A DNA stretch of 64,000 nucleotides from Streptomyces sp. 846.5 (GCF_004365705.1 NZ_SOBN01000005.1:1-64000), one strand, 5' to 3'. Shown: positions 42,834 through 51,133, numbered from the stretch's first letter. Notes: a model not told the origin generated them from the sequence alone. Numbers and translations are program-made.

Positions 42834-43811
42834 TCACGGCACGTACACGGGTTTGGTCAGGGCGGTACGGGCCAGATGGCGCATCAGCTCCGGGTAGGAG
42901 ATGCCGGCCGCGCCCGCCATCGTGGCGAGGTTCCCGTGGGCGGACAGGCCGGGCACCGTGTTGACCTCCAACACCGCCTGGCGCCCGTTCGGGGCAACCA
43001 TGAAGTCCACGCGCGACACGCCGTGCGCGCCGATCAGACGGTGAACCTGCAGCGCAGTGGCCGTGATGCGGGACAGCTGGGCGTCCGTCAGGCGGGCCGG
43101 GCAGAACTCGCGCCGCAGCGAAACGTCGTGCTTGGCCTCGTAGTCGTAGAACGGGCGGTCGGTCTCGCACTCCAGCGGCGGTAGCGTCATCGGCGCGCCG
43201 TCGACCTCCAGCACCCCGACGGTGACCGGGTTCCCGTGGATCAGCTCCTCCGCGATGAAGGTGCCGTACTCGTGGGCGGGGGAAATGACCTGGCCAAAGA
43301 GCCGGTCGAAGTCGTGGTTGTCCCACGCCGGGCCTGCACCGAGGGAACCCCCGCCGGATGCCGGTTTGACGAACACCGGCCACCCTAGGGAGTGCTGCAC
43401 GCTCGATGTGGCCATCTCGCGGCTCCACCGGGGCAGGATCTCGATGTAGCTGGGGGTATCGATGTGGGCGTGGAACAGCATCGCCTTGAACCGACGCTTG
43501 TCCATGCCGATCGCGGACGCCAGCACCCCGGAACCGGTGTACGGGATGTTCAGCCACTCCAAAGCGCCCTGCAGCTTGCCGTCCTCGCCGTACAGGCCGT
43601 GCGTGGCCAGCAACGCGAGGTCGATCCGTCCGGCGAGCGCCTGAGGCGGCGTGTCGGTGATGTCGATCAGTTCCACGGTCAAACCGGCGTCAGCACAGCC
43701 CTTGACGGCGGCCTCGCCGGATGCAAGCGAGCCCGGACGCTCCGGTGAGCGTCCGCCGCACAGCACGCCGATCCGCAGCTCGTCCAGTGCGGTCGTGGCG
43801 GTGATGGACAT
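42834..43811 (-). CDS. ddl: D-Ala-D-Ala ligase homologue with altered specificity residues
   Basis: A 325-residue ATP-grasp ligase. Family motifs are present: VLCGGRSPER, HGLYGEDGKLQGALE, GMDKRRFK, FVKPASGGGSLG and VLEVNTVPGLS. In E. coli DdlB, Glu15, Ser150 and Tyr216 form the triad that positions the acceptor D-alanine. By eye alignment the Glu is kept (E24), Ser150 is Gly (G155, in GGGSLG) and Tyr216 is His (H228, in FYDYEAKHDV). His at this place is a feature of VanA-type D-Ala-D-Lac ligases. The rest of that loop is Ddl-like, so this is not VanA itself. First gene of the Ddl - C39 - MurF unit; ATG 43811 with AAAGGACTGG upstream. Confidence 0.85.
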   Translation of the reverse strand: MSITATTALDELRIGVLCGGRSPERPGSLASGEAAVKGCADAGLTVELIDITDTPPQALAGRIDLALLATHGLYGEDGKLQGALEWLNIPYTGSGVLASAIGMDKRRFKAMLFHAHIDTPSYIEILPRWSREMATSSVQHSLGWPVFVKPASGGGSLGAGPAWDNHDFDRLFGQVISPAHEYGTFIAEELIHGNPVTVGVLEVDGAPMTLPPLECETDRPFYDYEAKHDVSLRREFCPARLTDAQLSRITATALQVHRLIGAHGVSRVDFMVAPNGRQAVLEVNTVPGLSAHGNLATMAGAAGISYPELMRHLARTALTKPVYVP

Positions 43812-43982
43812 GGACCAGTCCTTTCAAGTTGGGAGATGGTGCCTACTTGATCGCGCCGCCTGCTGTATGGCGGCGCCTTCGCTGTTGCGGCGGCGGCCCG
43901 GCAACGGGGGGTGCCGGACCGCCGCGTTCGTCCCCGGCCGGGGCGCAGGGGATACAACCCCGGCCGGGAGTCTGGGATGGGC

Positions 43983-44360
43983 CTACTCCTCGTCGTCCGG
44001 ATAGGAGACGGCCAGAGTCAGCCGGACTTCGTCGGGCTCCCCCGGTTCCTCGATGTACCGGAACCCGATGGCCTCCAGTCGCGCCGTGGGTGGTGCCTTC
44101 TCGAACCACGCGGCCGCCTTCGCCAGGGCCTGGGCCGTGGTCTCGCCGGAGCAGGTGGCCACCGGCCGCATGTCGATCTCGTAGTCGCCGGCGGACGCGT
44201 CCGCCGCGTCCTCCAGGGCGCGCAGGGTGGTGTCGGCACCGTCGAGTCCCTGCTGCACCTGGTCCACGATCCGGCCCGGGACCGGCCGCGGGGCCGGTTG
44301 CTCGGGCAGCGGCGCGGCAGGGATGACCGCGAGGCCGCTACCGGTGGGCTGCTGAACCAT
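43983..44360 (-). CDS. hypothetical protein, 125 residues
   Basis: Proline-rich N-terminus then DYEIDMRPVATCSGETTAQALAK and GFRYIEEPGEPDEVRLTLAVSY, a compact alpha/beta domain. ATG 44360 with GAGGAAGAG. It belongs to a run of four minus-strand genes (45574 to 43983) with overlaps or short gaps. A GC hairpin lies after the stop (about 43930-43972). No family recognised. Confidence 0.55.
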   Translation of the reverse strand: MVQQPTGSGLAVIPAAPLPEQPAPRPVPGRIVDQVQQGLDGADTTLRALEDAADASAGDYEIDMRPVATCSGETTAQALAKAAAWFEKAPPTARLEAIGFRYIEEPGEPDEVRLTLAVSYPDDEE

Positions 44361-44394
44361 GGGGACTCTTCCTCTTCACGGGCCTGGTGGAGCA

Positions 44395-44703
44395 TCAGTT
44401 GGACTGCTCGGACTGGGCGGCGAGCACGGGCTGAACCCTCCACTCCACCCGCCCCTCGTCGGTGCTGAACCCGACGGTCACCGACGTACCCGCGGCGAGC
44501 TCGGCGACGGCCTGGCGGTAGCCGACTTTGATCCACTGCCAGATCGGGGCGTCCTCCAGCTGCAGCCCGGCGAACGGCCGGGCCTGGAGCCGAACCATCT
44601 GCGCTGCCCGCTCGGGCGACTGCGCGGTGACCCGGGCGAGCACGGCGGGCTCCGCGGTGCCCATGGTGATGTGCAGCTCGACCACGAAGTTGGTGTTCAC
44701 CAC
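44395..44703 (-). CDS. hypothetical protein, 102 residues
   Basis: VVELHITMGTAEPAVLARVTAQ and GTSVTVGFSTDEGRVEWRVQPV suggest a small beta-rich protein. It may start at GTG 44703 or at GTG 44700, which overlaps the upstream stop as GTGA and is the likelier. Unknown function. Confidence 0.5.
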   Translation of the reverse strand: MVNTNFVVELHITMGTAEPAVLARVTAQSPERAAQMVRLQARPFAGLQLEDAPIWQWIKVGYRQAVAELAAGTSVTVGFSTDEGRVEWRVQPVLAAQSEQSN

Positions 44704-45083
44704 GACCCGTCACCGCCGTGCTCCGCGTCAGCGACCAGGGGAACCGAGGGGATGGGCCGGATGGTCAGCATGTATTTCGCCGACTCCTCGCGAACCGTCA
44801 GGACGTACTCGACGCCGTCCGTCAGCTGGTGCACAGCCTTCAACCGCTCGCGATCGTCCTGCAGCCACCCGCCTATTACCCACGACGCCGGCGGGGTGAG
44901 CTGCGGGGCGATAGCCTGGCCCCGCGCATAGGCCCACCGCATAGCGAGCCGCGGGTTCAACTCGGACTCCGCACCGAGGAAGAACACGGCACCGGTGACC
45001 GGGTCGGTCCCGACCCACTCGCACCAGTAGCTGAAGGTGCCGCTCACCGCAGCCTCGGCCGCTGGCCGCTCCATCGTCAGCAT
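44697..45083 (-). CDS. hypothetical protein, 128 residues
   Basis: MLTMERPAAEAAVSGTFSYW followed by VFFLGAESELNPRLAMRWAYARGQAIAP and GVEYVLTVREESAKYMLTIR. Beta-strands at both ends suggest a compact fold. Its start lies just inside the end of the ATPase gene upstream, so it is co-translated. Unknown function. Confidence 0.5.
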   Translation of the reverse strand: MLTMERPAAEAAVSGTFSYWCEWVGTDPVTGAVFFLGAESELNPRLAMRWAYARGQAIAPQLTPPASWVIGGWLQDDRERLKAVHQLTDGVEYVLTVREESAKYMLTIRPIPSVPLVADAEHGGDGSW

Positions 45084-45574
45084 GGCGTCCCCCGGTGCCG
45101 GCCAGGTAGTAGGTCCTCTTCGGGCACGTCACGCTGTGCCCACGCCTGGGTCCCGCCGACTGACCGGGTCAGGCCCGACCTGGTCGCCTGCTCGCTCACC
45201 AGCGCCAGGCCCCGGCCGTGCAGGCCCAAGGGATCGCGCCGTCGCGGGGGCTTCCACCGGCCGGTATCTCGCACGGTCAGGTGGACGGTTCCGCCGCACA
45301 TCGTCAGCGTCAGTGACACGTCAGAACTGCCGGAATGACAGACCGCGTTGGTGACCAGCTCGGAGACGATTTCGCGGATCTCGAACTCAGATTCGCCACC
45401 GATCCCCCAGTGCGCCAGCACAGTCGCGGTGAACCTGCGCATCTGGCGCGGTGCTGTCGGCCCGGCCGCTATCGCGCACGACGCCGCACAGCTGGTCAGG
45501 CGCGGGCGCTGGTGGTCAGCCTCCGTTGCTGGTGGGCGTACGTCTCGTAACTGCTCTGCCGGGCTGGCTGCCAT
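45077..45574 (-). CDS. anti-sigma-like ATP-binding protein (HATPase_c type)
   Basis: A 165-residue protein of the GHKL ATPase group common in Streptomyces. N-box FEIREIVSELVTNAVCHSG, G1 box VRDTGRWKPPRRR and G2 LHGRGLALV are present. ATG 45574 with GAGGGGA is preferred over the longer frame. It is divergent from a Scr1-like regulator and DUF397 gene, a grouping repeated many times in Streptomyces genomes, where these proteins are thought to act in a signalling set. Confidence 0.8.
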   Translation of the reverse strand: MAASPAEQLRDVRPPATEADHQRPRLTSCAASCAIAAGPTAPRQMRRFTATVLAHWGIGGESEFEIREIVSELVTNAVCHSGSSDVSLTLTMCGGTVHLTVRDTGRWKPPRRRDPLGLHGRGLALVSEQATRSGLTRSVGGTQAWAQRDVPEEDLLPGRHRGTPC

Positions 45575-45814
45575 GCCGTCCCCTCGATCGCGCACGGAGC
45601 GGGCGGAACATCCCGCCATCACATCACTACATCCCGTAGTGAGATCCCTCATAGAATGCTCCGTGCAATCCCATGACACAAGCCCATCAAAAAATTCCGC
45701 TTCCGATCGGAAGCGTCCGAGGATGATGGAGGGACCGTGTCCGATCACGCGGGCGACGATGCGGCAAACTTGCACCCAGCAAGTGCACGCCGACGACGCA
45801 GAGGAAGGCAGCGG

Positions 45815-46675
45815 ATGAGCGATCCACAGGGACCGACCGTAAGACGGCGTCGCCTGGGCTCAGAGCTTCGTCGCCTGCGCGACCTCGCAGGCCTCCGGCT
45901 TGAGGACGTAGCCAAGGTTCTAGAGTGCTCCACCTCCAAGATCAGCCGCATCGAAACGGGGCAGGGCCTGGCCAAGGCCCTGGAACTCCGAGCCATGCTC
46001 GATCTGTACGGCGTGACCGACGAAGACGCCCGGCTGGTAATCACTGACATCCACCGGCGAGCGAGCGAATCCGGGTGGTGGGAGCAGGACGAGTACGAGT
46101 CGGTCCTGCCCTCCGGACTCGGTGTTTATGTGGGACTGGAGTATGACGCGCGACTGGTGCAGACCTGGGAACTCTCCTGGGTCACCGGCCTGCTGCAGAC
46201 ACCCGACTACGCCCGGGCGGTCATGAGCAGTAGCCGCATCGGCCAGTCCGACGAGGTGGACAGGCTCGTCAACGTGCGCATCGAACGACAGAAGCGACTC
46301 ACCGCTTCGTCCGACCCGCTGGAACTGTGGGCCGTGATGGATGAGTCCGTGTTCCGGCGGCCAATCGGCGGCCCGGAGACGATGCGCAATCAGATCGGGC
46401 ACATCCTCGAACTGGCGAAGCTGCCGAACGTCAACGTCCAGATCTGCCCGCTGTCCAAAGGCATGCACCCGGGCCTACGGGGCTCGTTCTCCATCCTGGA
46501 GTTCGGGCCGGCTGATCCGCGAGTGGTCTACGTGGAAGCACCAAGCGGCAACCTCTTCGTCGAGCGGGACTCACAGGTGAGGGCATTCAGCACCTCCTAC
46601 AGCGCATTGCTGGCCAATGCGCTCGACCCAGAAGAATCAGCGGCGCTCTTGCAGCGTGTCATAAAGGAGAAATGA
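45815..46675 (+). CDS. Scr1-type helix-turn-helix regulator
   Basis: A 286-residue protein. N-terminal XRE domain (LGSELRRLRDLAGLRLEDVAKVL ... STSKISRIETG, residues about 12-47), then the DUF5753-type effector domain (GLEYDARLVQTWELSWVTGLLQTPDYARA). ATG 45815 with GAGGAAGG; an upstream GTG at 45737 is possible. Stop overlaps the next gene. Pairing with DUF397 is the well-known BldB/WhiJ-like arrangement. Confidence 0.85.
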   Translation: MSDPQGPTVRRRRLGSELRRLRDLAGLRLEDVAKVLECSTSKISRIETGQGLAKALELRAMLDLYGVTDEDARLVITDIHRRASESGWWEQDEYESVLPSGLGVYVGLEYDARLVQTWELSWVTGLLQTPDYARAVMSSSRIGQSDEVDRLVNVRIERQKRLTASSDPLELWAVMDESVFRRPIGGPETMRNQIGHILELAKLPNVNVQICPLSKGMHPGLRGSFSILEFGPADPRVVYVEAPSGNLFVERDSQVRAFSTSYSALLANALDPEESAALLQRVIKEK

Positions 46676-46899
46676 CCATGGAACAACCCCTCGGCCTCGC
46701 CTCGCTCCGCTGGTTCAAGTCCAGCTACAGCGGGGACCAAGGTGCCTGCGTCGAGATCGCCCACACCCCGACTGGCGGAGTCGTCGTCCGGGACTCCAAG
46801 CAGAACGACCAGCCCGGACAGCAGCTCTTCCAGTTCAACGGGGCCGAGTGGCAAGCCTTCGTCGACGGCGCCCGTAACGGGGAGTTCGACCTGCCGTAA
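46672..46899 (+). CDS. DUF397 protein
   Basis: A 75-residue protein: LRWFKSSYSGDQGACVEIAHTP, VVVRDSKQ and EWQAFVDGARNGEFDLP are the DUF397 signature. These small proteins are thought to modulate the partner Scr1/WhiJ-type regulator. Start overlaps the regulator's stop (ATGA). Strong terminator follows. Confidence 0.9.
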   Translation: MTMEQPLGLASLRWFKSSYSGDQGACVEIAHTPTGGVVVRDSKQNDQPGQQLFQFNGAEWQAFVDGARNGEFDLP

Positions 46900-46900
46900 G

Positions 46901-46951
46901 CAACGACTGAGGGGCCGACCGGATCGCTTCCGGTCGGTCCCTCAGTCGTTG
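46901..46951. terminator. 23-bp stem terminator after DUF397
   Basis: Arms CAACGACTGAGGG... and its near-perfect complement around loop TCGCT, immediately after the stop codon. Confidence 0.75.
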
Positions 46952-46958
46952 TCCGGTT

Positions 46959-47627
46959 ATGACCGACGATGCGGAGCCACTGACCCTTCGGGACTGGGCG
47001 GCTACCAGCGATGACGCCGCGCCTCCGTGGGCTCCTGCGAGCCCTCCGGTGGTATGGACACACCTTCGCAGGACCATGCTCTTATCGGCCGCACTCCTTC
47101 TGGCCATCGGCGCTGGCGCCGGAGTCTGGAGCCACGACGCGCGATCTTCCAGAAATGCGCCCCTTGGGCAGCGCCCTGGCCGTACAGCGCCCGTGAATGC
47201 TGGACCAACCGCGCTTACGCGGCCCTCCTCCACAGCCTCTTCTCCCTCCGCACTGGCCTTCCCTGTGCCCTTAGCCCCGTCGACGTCAGCCAGGGCAACG
47301 GCATCCGCAGGGACGCTCTCGGCACCTCTGGAAAGCCAGAGTGGCGAACCTGCTGAGGGTGCCAACCCTCCTGCAACTGCTCGGCATTCACGGGGCCGCG
47401 TAGACGTCGCTCATGCCCCCACTCCCCCATCGGCCCGAGTCTCGCGGCCTGTTCCTCGGCCTCGTCCCGCCCCCGCCCGTCCCCCAAAGCGGGCCTCGAA
47501 GGGCGGTTTCTCGGCACGGCCTCCGGCGCCGTCAGGCAATAGCGTGTGCGCGGCTGGCACGAAGCTCGGGGGCTGGCCTGCGGACAGTCCTCAGGCTCAG
47601 ATCTGTCGCAGCGTCTACGGGGGATGA
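46959..47627 (+). CDS. single-pass membrane protein with Pro/Ala-rich stalk and two-Cys C-terminal motif
   Basis: A 222-residue protein. A cytoplasmic N-terminus, one helix (MLLSAALLLAIGAGAGVW, about residues 40-57), a long S/T/P/A stalk, then SVCAAGTKLGGWPADSPQAQ and ICRSVYGG. The two cysteines probably form a disulfide outside the cell. The last 43 codons lie in a 343-bp direct repeat, and an exact copy of this coding tail without the rest of the gene lies at 48282-48419. Surface display is likely; function unknown. Confidence 0.6.
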   Translation: MTDDAEPLTLRDWAATSDDAAPPWAPASPPVVWTHLRRTMLLSAALLLAIGAGAGVWSHDARSSRNAPLGQRPGRTAPVNAGPTALTRPSSTASSPSALAFPVPLAPSTSARATASAGTLSAPLESQSGEPAEGANPPATARHSRGRVDVAHAPTPPSARVSRPVPRPRPAPARPPKRASKGGFSARPPAPSGNSVCAAGTKLGGWPADSPQAQICRSVYGG

Positions 47628-48227
47628 GCGGCGGGGGAGCGGCACACGGGAGCCTCAAGACCTAGGAACCATGACACCTTGGTACCTAGACGTCTGATAA
47701 GCCTTGAAAGCGCAGTTCGCAGGGGAACCCAGCCACCTTGGCCCCAAGGTGGCAAGGTGACTGGGTTCCGGACGCCTATCGGCGACTACGGCCCTTCCGC
47801 CTCGGCTGGACTCGGTTCCGCGTGCCGCCGGAGAGTGGCGATGTCTTCTTGAACTGGGCCCACCGTGCCGAGATCAACTGAGCCCACCGTGCACTTCAGA
47901 GTGCTGTTCGGGAAGCTGTGCCGTTCCGAAGCGAGCCCACCCTCTCGGCGCTGGTCAGAATGTCCGCGCAGGCGACGGGGTGGGTCCAGCAGCGCGGACA
48001 GTGGGTCCAGATGAAAGCGGCACAATTCGTGCCAGTCATCCCACTACTGGGCCCAGCTCAGGGCGGCAACCTGGGCCCAACTCAAGAAGACATCGCCAGG
48101 AGAGTGTGGAAGCTGGTTCGAGCTGTGGCTCCTGTGCCGATTCCTGTGCCTCCGGCACCTCTCTCCGTGCCGCCTCCTGCGCTTCGGCAAGCTGCTGACG
48201 CAGCCCCTCGGCCTCGTCTTGTGCCGC
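47495..48227. repeat. duplicated 3'-end segment, copy 1 (interrupted)
   Basis: 47495-47837 is identical to 48287-48629 (343 bp), and 48099-48227 is identical to 48622-48750 (129 bp). Joined, they make the same continuous 464 bp found uninterrupted in copy 2. The segment covers the 3' ends of two convergent genes, including a hairpin at CCACCTTGGCCCCAAGGTGG (47722-47741). Confidence 0.85.
47836..48098. mobile_element. non-autonomous IS21-like element (MITE), 263 bp
   Basis: It sits inside copy 1 of the duplicated segment. Ends are TG...CA; terminal inverted repeats begin TGGCGATGTCTTCTTGA at both ends and continue to TGGGCCCA with two mismatches. The 6-base target duplication GGAGAG flanks it (47830-47835 and 48099-48104). 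The empty site is preserved in copy 2 at 48622-48627. Subterminal repeats ACTGRGCCCACCGTGC resemble the multiple end repeats of IS21-family elements. No transposase is encoded. Confidence 0.8.
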
Positions 48228-48286
48228 CAGGCCCCGGATACGCCACCCCCGGCAGTGCGCTGTGCCTGCTCGGCAAAGCTGGATAT

Positions 48287-48750
48287 CTCGAAGGGCGGTT
48301 TCTCGGCACGGCCTCCGGCGCCGTCAGGCAATAGCGTGTGCGCGGCTGGCACGAAGCTCGGGGGCTGGCCTGCGGACAGTCCTCAGGCTCAGATCTGTCG
48401 CAGCGTCTACGGGGGATGAGCGGCGGGGGAGCGGCACACGGGAGCCTCAAGACCTAGGAACCATGACACCTTGGTACCTAGACGTCTGATAAGCCTTGAA
48501 AGCGCAGTTCGCAGGGGAACCCAGCCACCTTGGCCCCAAGGTGGCAAGGTGACTGGGTTCCGGACGCCTATCGGCGACTACGGCCCTTCCGCCTCGGCTG
48601 GACTCGGTTCCGCGTGCCGCCGGAGAGTGTGGAAGCTGGTTCGAGCTGTGGCTCCTGTGCCGATTCCTGTGCCTCCGGCACCTCTCTCCGTGCCGCCTCC
48701 TGCGCTTCGGCAAGCTGCTGACGCAGCCCCTCGGCCTCGTCTTGTGCCGC
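48287..48750. repeat. duplicated 3'-end segment, copy 2 (uninterrupted)
   Basis: 464 bp matching copy 1 once the 263-bp insertion and target duplication are removed. A 59-bp spacer (48228-48286) separates the copies and contains a piece resembling the coiled-coil gene (TGTGCCTGCTCGGC). It includes a gene-less copy of the membrane protein's last 43 codons. Confidence 0.85.
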
Positions 48751-49584
48751 ATCGTAAGCCTGCTGGTGTGCCGTGTCGGCTTCGATTAGGGCTCGCTGTA
48801 CCTCGGCGAGCTGCTGGCGCAGGCCCTCCGCCTGAGCCTGAGCCGTCTCAGCCTCGGCCTCGGCGCGCTGACGGTCCCGCTGGAGAGCATCCCGCTCGTC
48901 CCGTGCTTTGGCGAGCTCCTGGCGGGCCGCGCCGACCTCGGCATACGCCTCCTGGGCAGCGTGCTGTGCCTGCTCGGCGAGCTTCACGGCAGCAGCCCGG
49001 CCGCCCTCCGCCTGCTGGTGTGCCGCCTTGGCCTCGGCTGCGGCTCGCTGTGCTTCGGCGAGCTGCTGGCGCAGGCCCTCCACCTCTGTCTGTGCCGCCT
49101 TGGCGCGTTGGCGGGCGGCGCCGGCCTCGGCATACGCCTCCTGGGCAGCGTGCTGTGCCTGCTCGGCGAGCTTCACGGCAGCAGCCCGGCCGCCCTCCGC
49201 CTGCTGGCGGTCCTGTCGCAACGCGTCTCGCTCATGCTGTGTCTCGGCGAGCTGCTGGCGCAGGCCTTCGGCGTTGGCCTGTGCTGTTTCGGCGCGGTCC
49301 TGTGCAGCATCGGCCTCGTGTTGAGCCGCTTCGGCGGTGGCCTCGGCACGCTCGGCCTCGGCACGGGCCTCCTGTGTACGGTGTTGGGCTTCGTCGGCGG
49401 CGGCGCGAGCGCCGGCCACGTCCAACTGTGCCGCCTGGATTGCCTTGCTGCTGTCCAATGCCCGGCGCACACGTCCCTCGGCGGCGGCCAGGCGCTCGTT
49501 GAGCTGGTGTGCTCGACCGAGGTCGGCATGCAATGCCTGGGGCAGCAATCCGCGGTGGCTCGGCGCGGCGGTTGTGGTGTCCAT
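48568..49584 (-). CDS. long coiled-coil protein with internal repeats
   Basis: A 338-residue protein, almost entirely heptad helix. A unit EGLRQQLAE followed by GGRAAAVKLAEQAQHAAQEA recurs two to four times, and the DNA of two units (about 48960-49020 and 49150-49210) is nearly identical. ATG 49584 has AAGGGGGA. The last 60 residues lie in the 464-bp duplicated segment. It resembles KfrA-like and cytoskeletal alpha-helical plasmid proteins and lies next to the partition region, so a role in segregation or transfer is plausible. Confidence 0.6.
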   Translation of the reverse strand: MDTTTAAPSHRGLLPQALHADLGRAHQLNERLAAAEGRVRRALDSSKAIQAAQLDVAGARAAADEAQHRTQEARAEAERAEATAEAAQHEADAAQDRAETAQANAEGLRQQLAETQHERDALRQDRQQAEGGRAAAVKLAEQAQHAAQEAYAEAGAARQRAKAAQTEVEGLRQQLAEAQRAAAEAKAAHQQAEGGRAAAVKLAEQAQHAAQEAYAEVGAARQELAKARDERDALQRDRQRAEAEAETAQAQAEGLRQQLAEVQRALIEADTAHQQAYDAAQDEAEGLRQQLAEAQEAARREVPEAQESAQEPQLEPASTLSGGTRNRVQPRRKGRSRR

Positions 49585-49629
49585 CGGTCCCCCTTGGTTC
49601 CGGGTCGGCACGGCCGTGCCGGAGCTGTG

Positions 49630-49660
49630 CCGGGGCACGGGTGGAGAACCCGTGCCCCGG
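49630..49660. terminator. 13-bp stem terminator
   Basis: CCGGGGCACGGGT and complement with a 5-base loop, just after the stop of the minus-strand membrane protein. Confidence 0.7.
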
Positions 49661-49673
49661 GGGTTGTACCTGG

Positions 49674-51047
49674 TCACGCGTTGACCAAGCTGCCTTGCAC
49701 GGCGCTGTCCTCGGCCTGGTCGTCCTCCTGCGAGAGAGACGGCCGTAGGTCGGTGACGTACCGGTGTGCCGCTCCCCGATCCAGCTGTACGCCCGCGTCA
49801 GCGAGCTCCTTCAACAGCTCCTCTGTGATGACGTTGGTTACTCGGGTGTCGTCAGGGGCGATCCGCAGGGCGAACAGCGCTTCAAGGGCAGCCCGCTTTG
49901 TCGGGTAGCTCCGTAGGTCCCTGACTGGCTGCGGTTTCAGGGCCTCGTCCTGGTGCTCGCTCTGCTTCGGCACACGGACCGGGGCGGGCGGATGTGCCAG
50001 ATCTGCCGCCGCTGGCGCTTCGTTGCCAACCTCGGCACGCGTGCCGAGGAGATCGGCTCGGGTGGTCGCCGCGGCGTGCTCGATCCGTGCCGCCACGGCG
50101 GCCTCGGTCTCCTCGGCCAGGTCTTCCATGTGCCGAATCCTTGCTTCGAGTTCAGCAATGGCACTCTCGGCCTCGGGAGAGGTCACCTCGATGTGCCACG
50201 GCGACTCGTCGGGCGTGATCTTCAGCTCGGTGGCGAACCGGCGCAGGGCGACTCGGGCGCGGTACTCGGCCTGTTGTGCCTCGTCGTCGTAGCATCCGGC
50301 ACGGTCAAGAGCTCGGGCGAGCCTGCGGGCGATACGTGCCCCCGAGTCCTTCGCCTTGTCCTCCTCGGACAGCCGGTCGTACCGGTCAGCCAGGTCAACG
50401 GCCTTGGACAGTGCGCGGTCCCGTGCGATCTTCTCCGCGGTTCGTCCTCGCTGGCCGACGCCAAGACGAGCCATCAGCCGTTCCCGCAGGTCCCGCATGA
50501 TCAGCGCCATCGGTGACTGGGACTCCGCTCCCGACCGGTGCCGCAGCTCCAGGCCGAGAGCGGAGTGGGCCGCGAGACCGGCGCCGAACGATCCGACGAT
50601 CACACGAACGATCGTGCCGGGGGTCAGTCCATGTCCCTCGTGCCAAGCCGGAACGGCCGAAAGAGCGGCGAAGATCCACACCGCCGAGCCGAACCATCCT
50701 GGGGACTGCTTCTCGCTGTTCAGGCGCTCGCGGGCACCGAGTACGCACATGGCAATCAGGGACTCGAATGCCGCGCACGACAACAGACGTTCGGGGGTGC
50801 CTCTCATCTGGAGCCCGTCGAAAGTGAACCCGTAGCTCGTGTTCAAGCTCACTGACGTGCAGATCACGAACGCCACGGCGGCGGCGACGGTGCCGGCGGA
50901 GAACTTCCGGCGCTCGGTCTGCCTGGTGGTGGACTTGATCCTCCTCAGTACAGCGGCTACCGCAACGACGATCAGCGCTGAGACGCCGATGGTCGCAGGG
51001 AGGGGATGGGCGGCGGGCCATGCGGTGATCTGAGCAAAGGTGGTCAT
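49674..51047 (-). CDS. multi-pass membrane protein with C-terminal coiled region (Spd/DUF2637-like)
   Basis: A 457-residue protein. About four hydrophobic segments occupy the first 175 residues (TIGVSALIVVAVAAVL; AGTVAAAVAFVICTSVSL; GWFGSAVWIFAALSAV; IVRVIVGSFGAGLAAHSAL), followed by a charged helical cytoplasmic part with RHMEDLAEETEAAVAARIEH and a C-terminal helix-turn-helix-like end (TNVITEELLKELADAGVQLDR). The topology resembles DUF2637/Spd spread proteins of Streptomyces plasmids. It is translationally coupled to a 29-codon ORF upstream. Confidence 0.6.
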   Translation of the reverse strand: MTTFAQITAWPAAHPLPATIGVSALIVVAVAAVLRRIKSTTRQTERRKFSAGTVAAAVAFVICTSVSLNTSYGFTFDGLQMRGTPERLLSCAAFESLIAMCVLGARERLNSEKQSPGWFGSAVWIFAALSAVPAWHEGHGLTPGTIVRVIVGSFGAGLAAHSALGLELRHRSGAESQSPMALIMRDLRERLMARLGVGQRGRTAEKIARDRALSKAVDLADRYDRLSEEDKAKDSGARIARRLARALDRAGCYDDEAQQAEYRARVALRRFATELKITPDESPWHIEVTSPEAESAIAELEARIRHMEDLAEETEAAVAARIEHAAATTRADLLGTRAEVGNEAPAAADLAHPPAPVRVPKQSEHQDEALKPQPVRDLRSYPTKRAALEALFALRIAPDDTRVTNVITEELLKELADAGVQLDRGAAHRYVTDLRPSLSQEDDQAEDSAVQGSLVNA

Positions 51048-51133
51048 CGGGTGCCCTCCGTTCGGGCGCTTCCGGCCAGGTTCGTGGGCGTGGTCGCCGA
51101 GCGGTGCCGGTGGGCCTTAACGTGGTCGTACAT
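51044..51133 (-). CDS. 29-residue ORF coupled to the membrane protein
   Basis: MYDHVKAHRHRSATTPTNLA... with GGGAGA six bases before ATG 51133 and a TGA that overlaps the ATG of the membrane protein (ATGA). Histidine- and arginine-rich. It probably acts as a translational leader; a function of its own is not shown. Confidence 0.45.
   Translation of the reverse strand: MYDHVKAHRHRSATTPTNLAGSARTEGTR

Noticed and set aside
42834..43811. Calling the locus a VanHAX vancomycin-resistance cluster
   Set aside because: No VanH dehydrogenase or VanX dipeptidase is present, and the omega-loop region is Ddl-like rather than VanA-like apart from the His.
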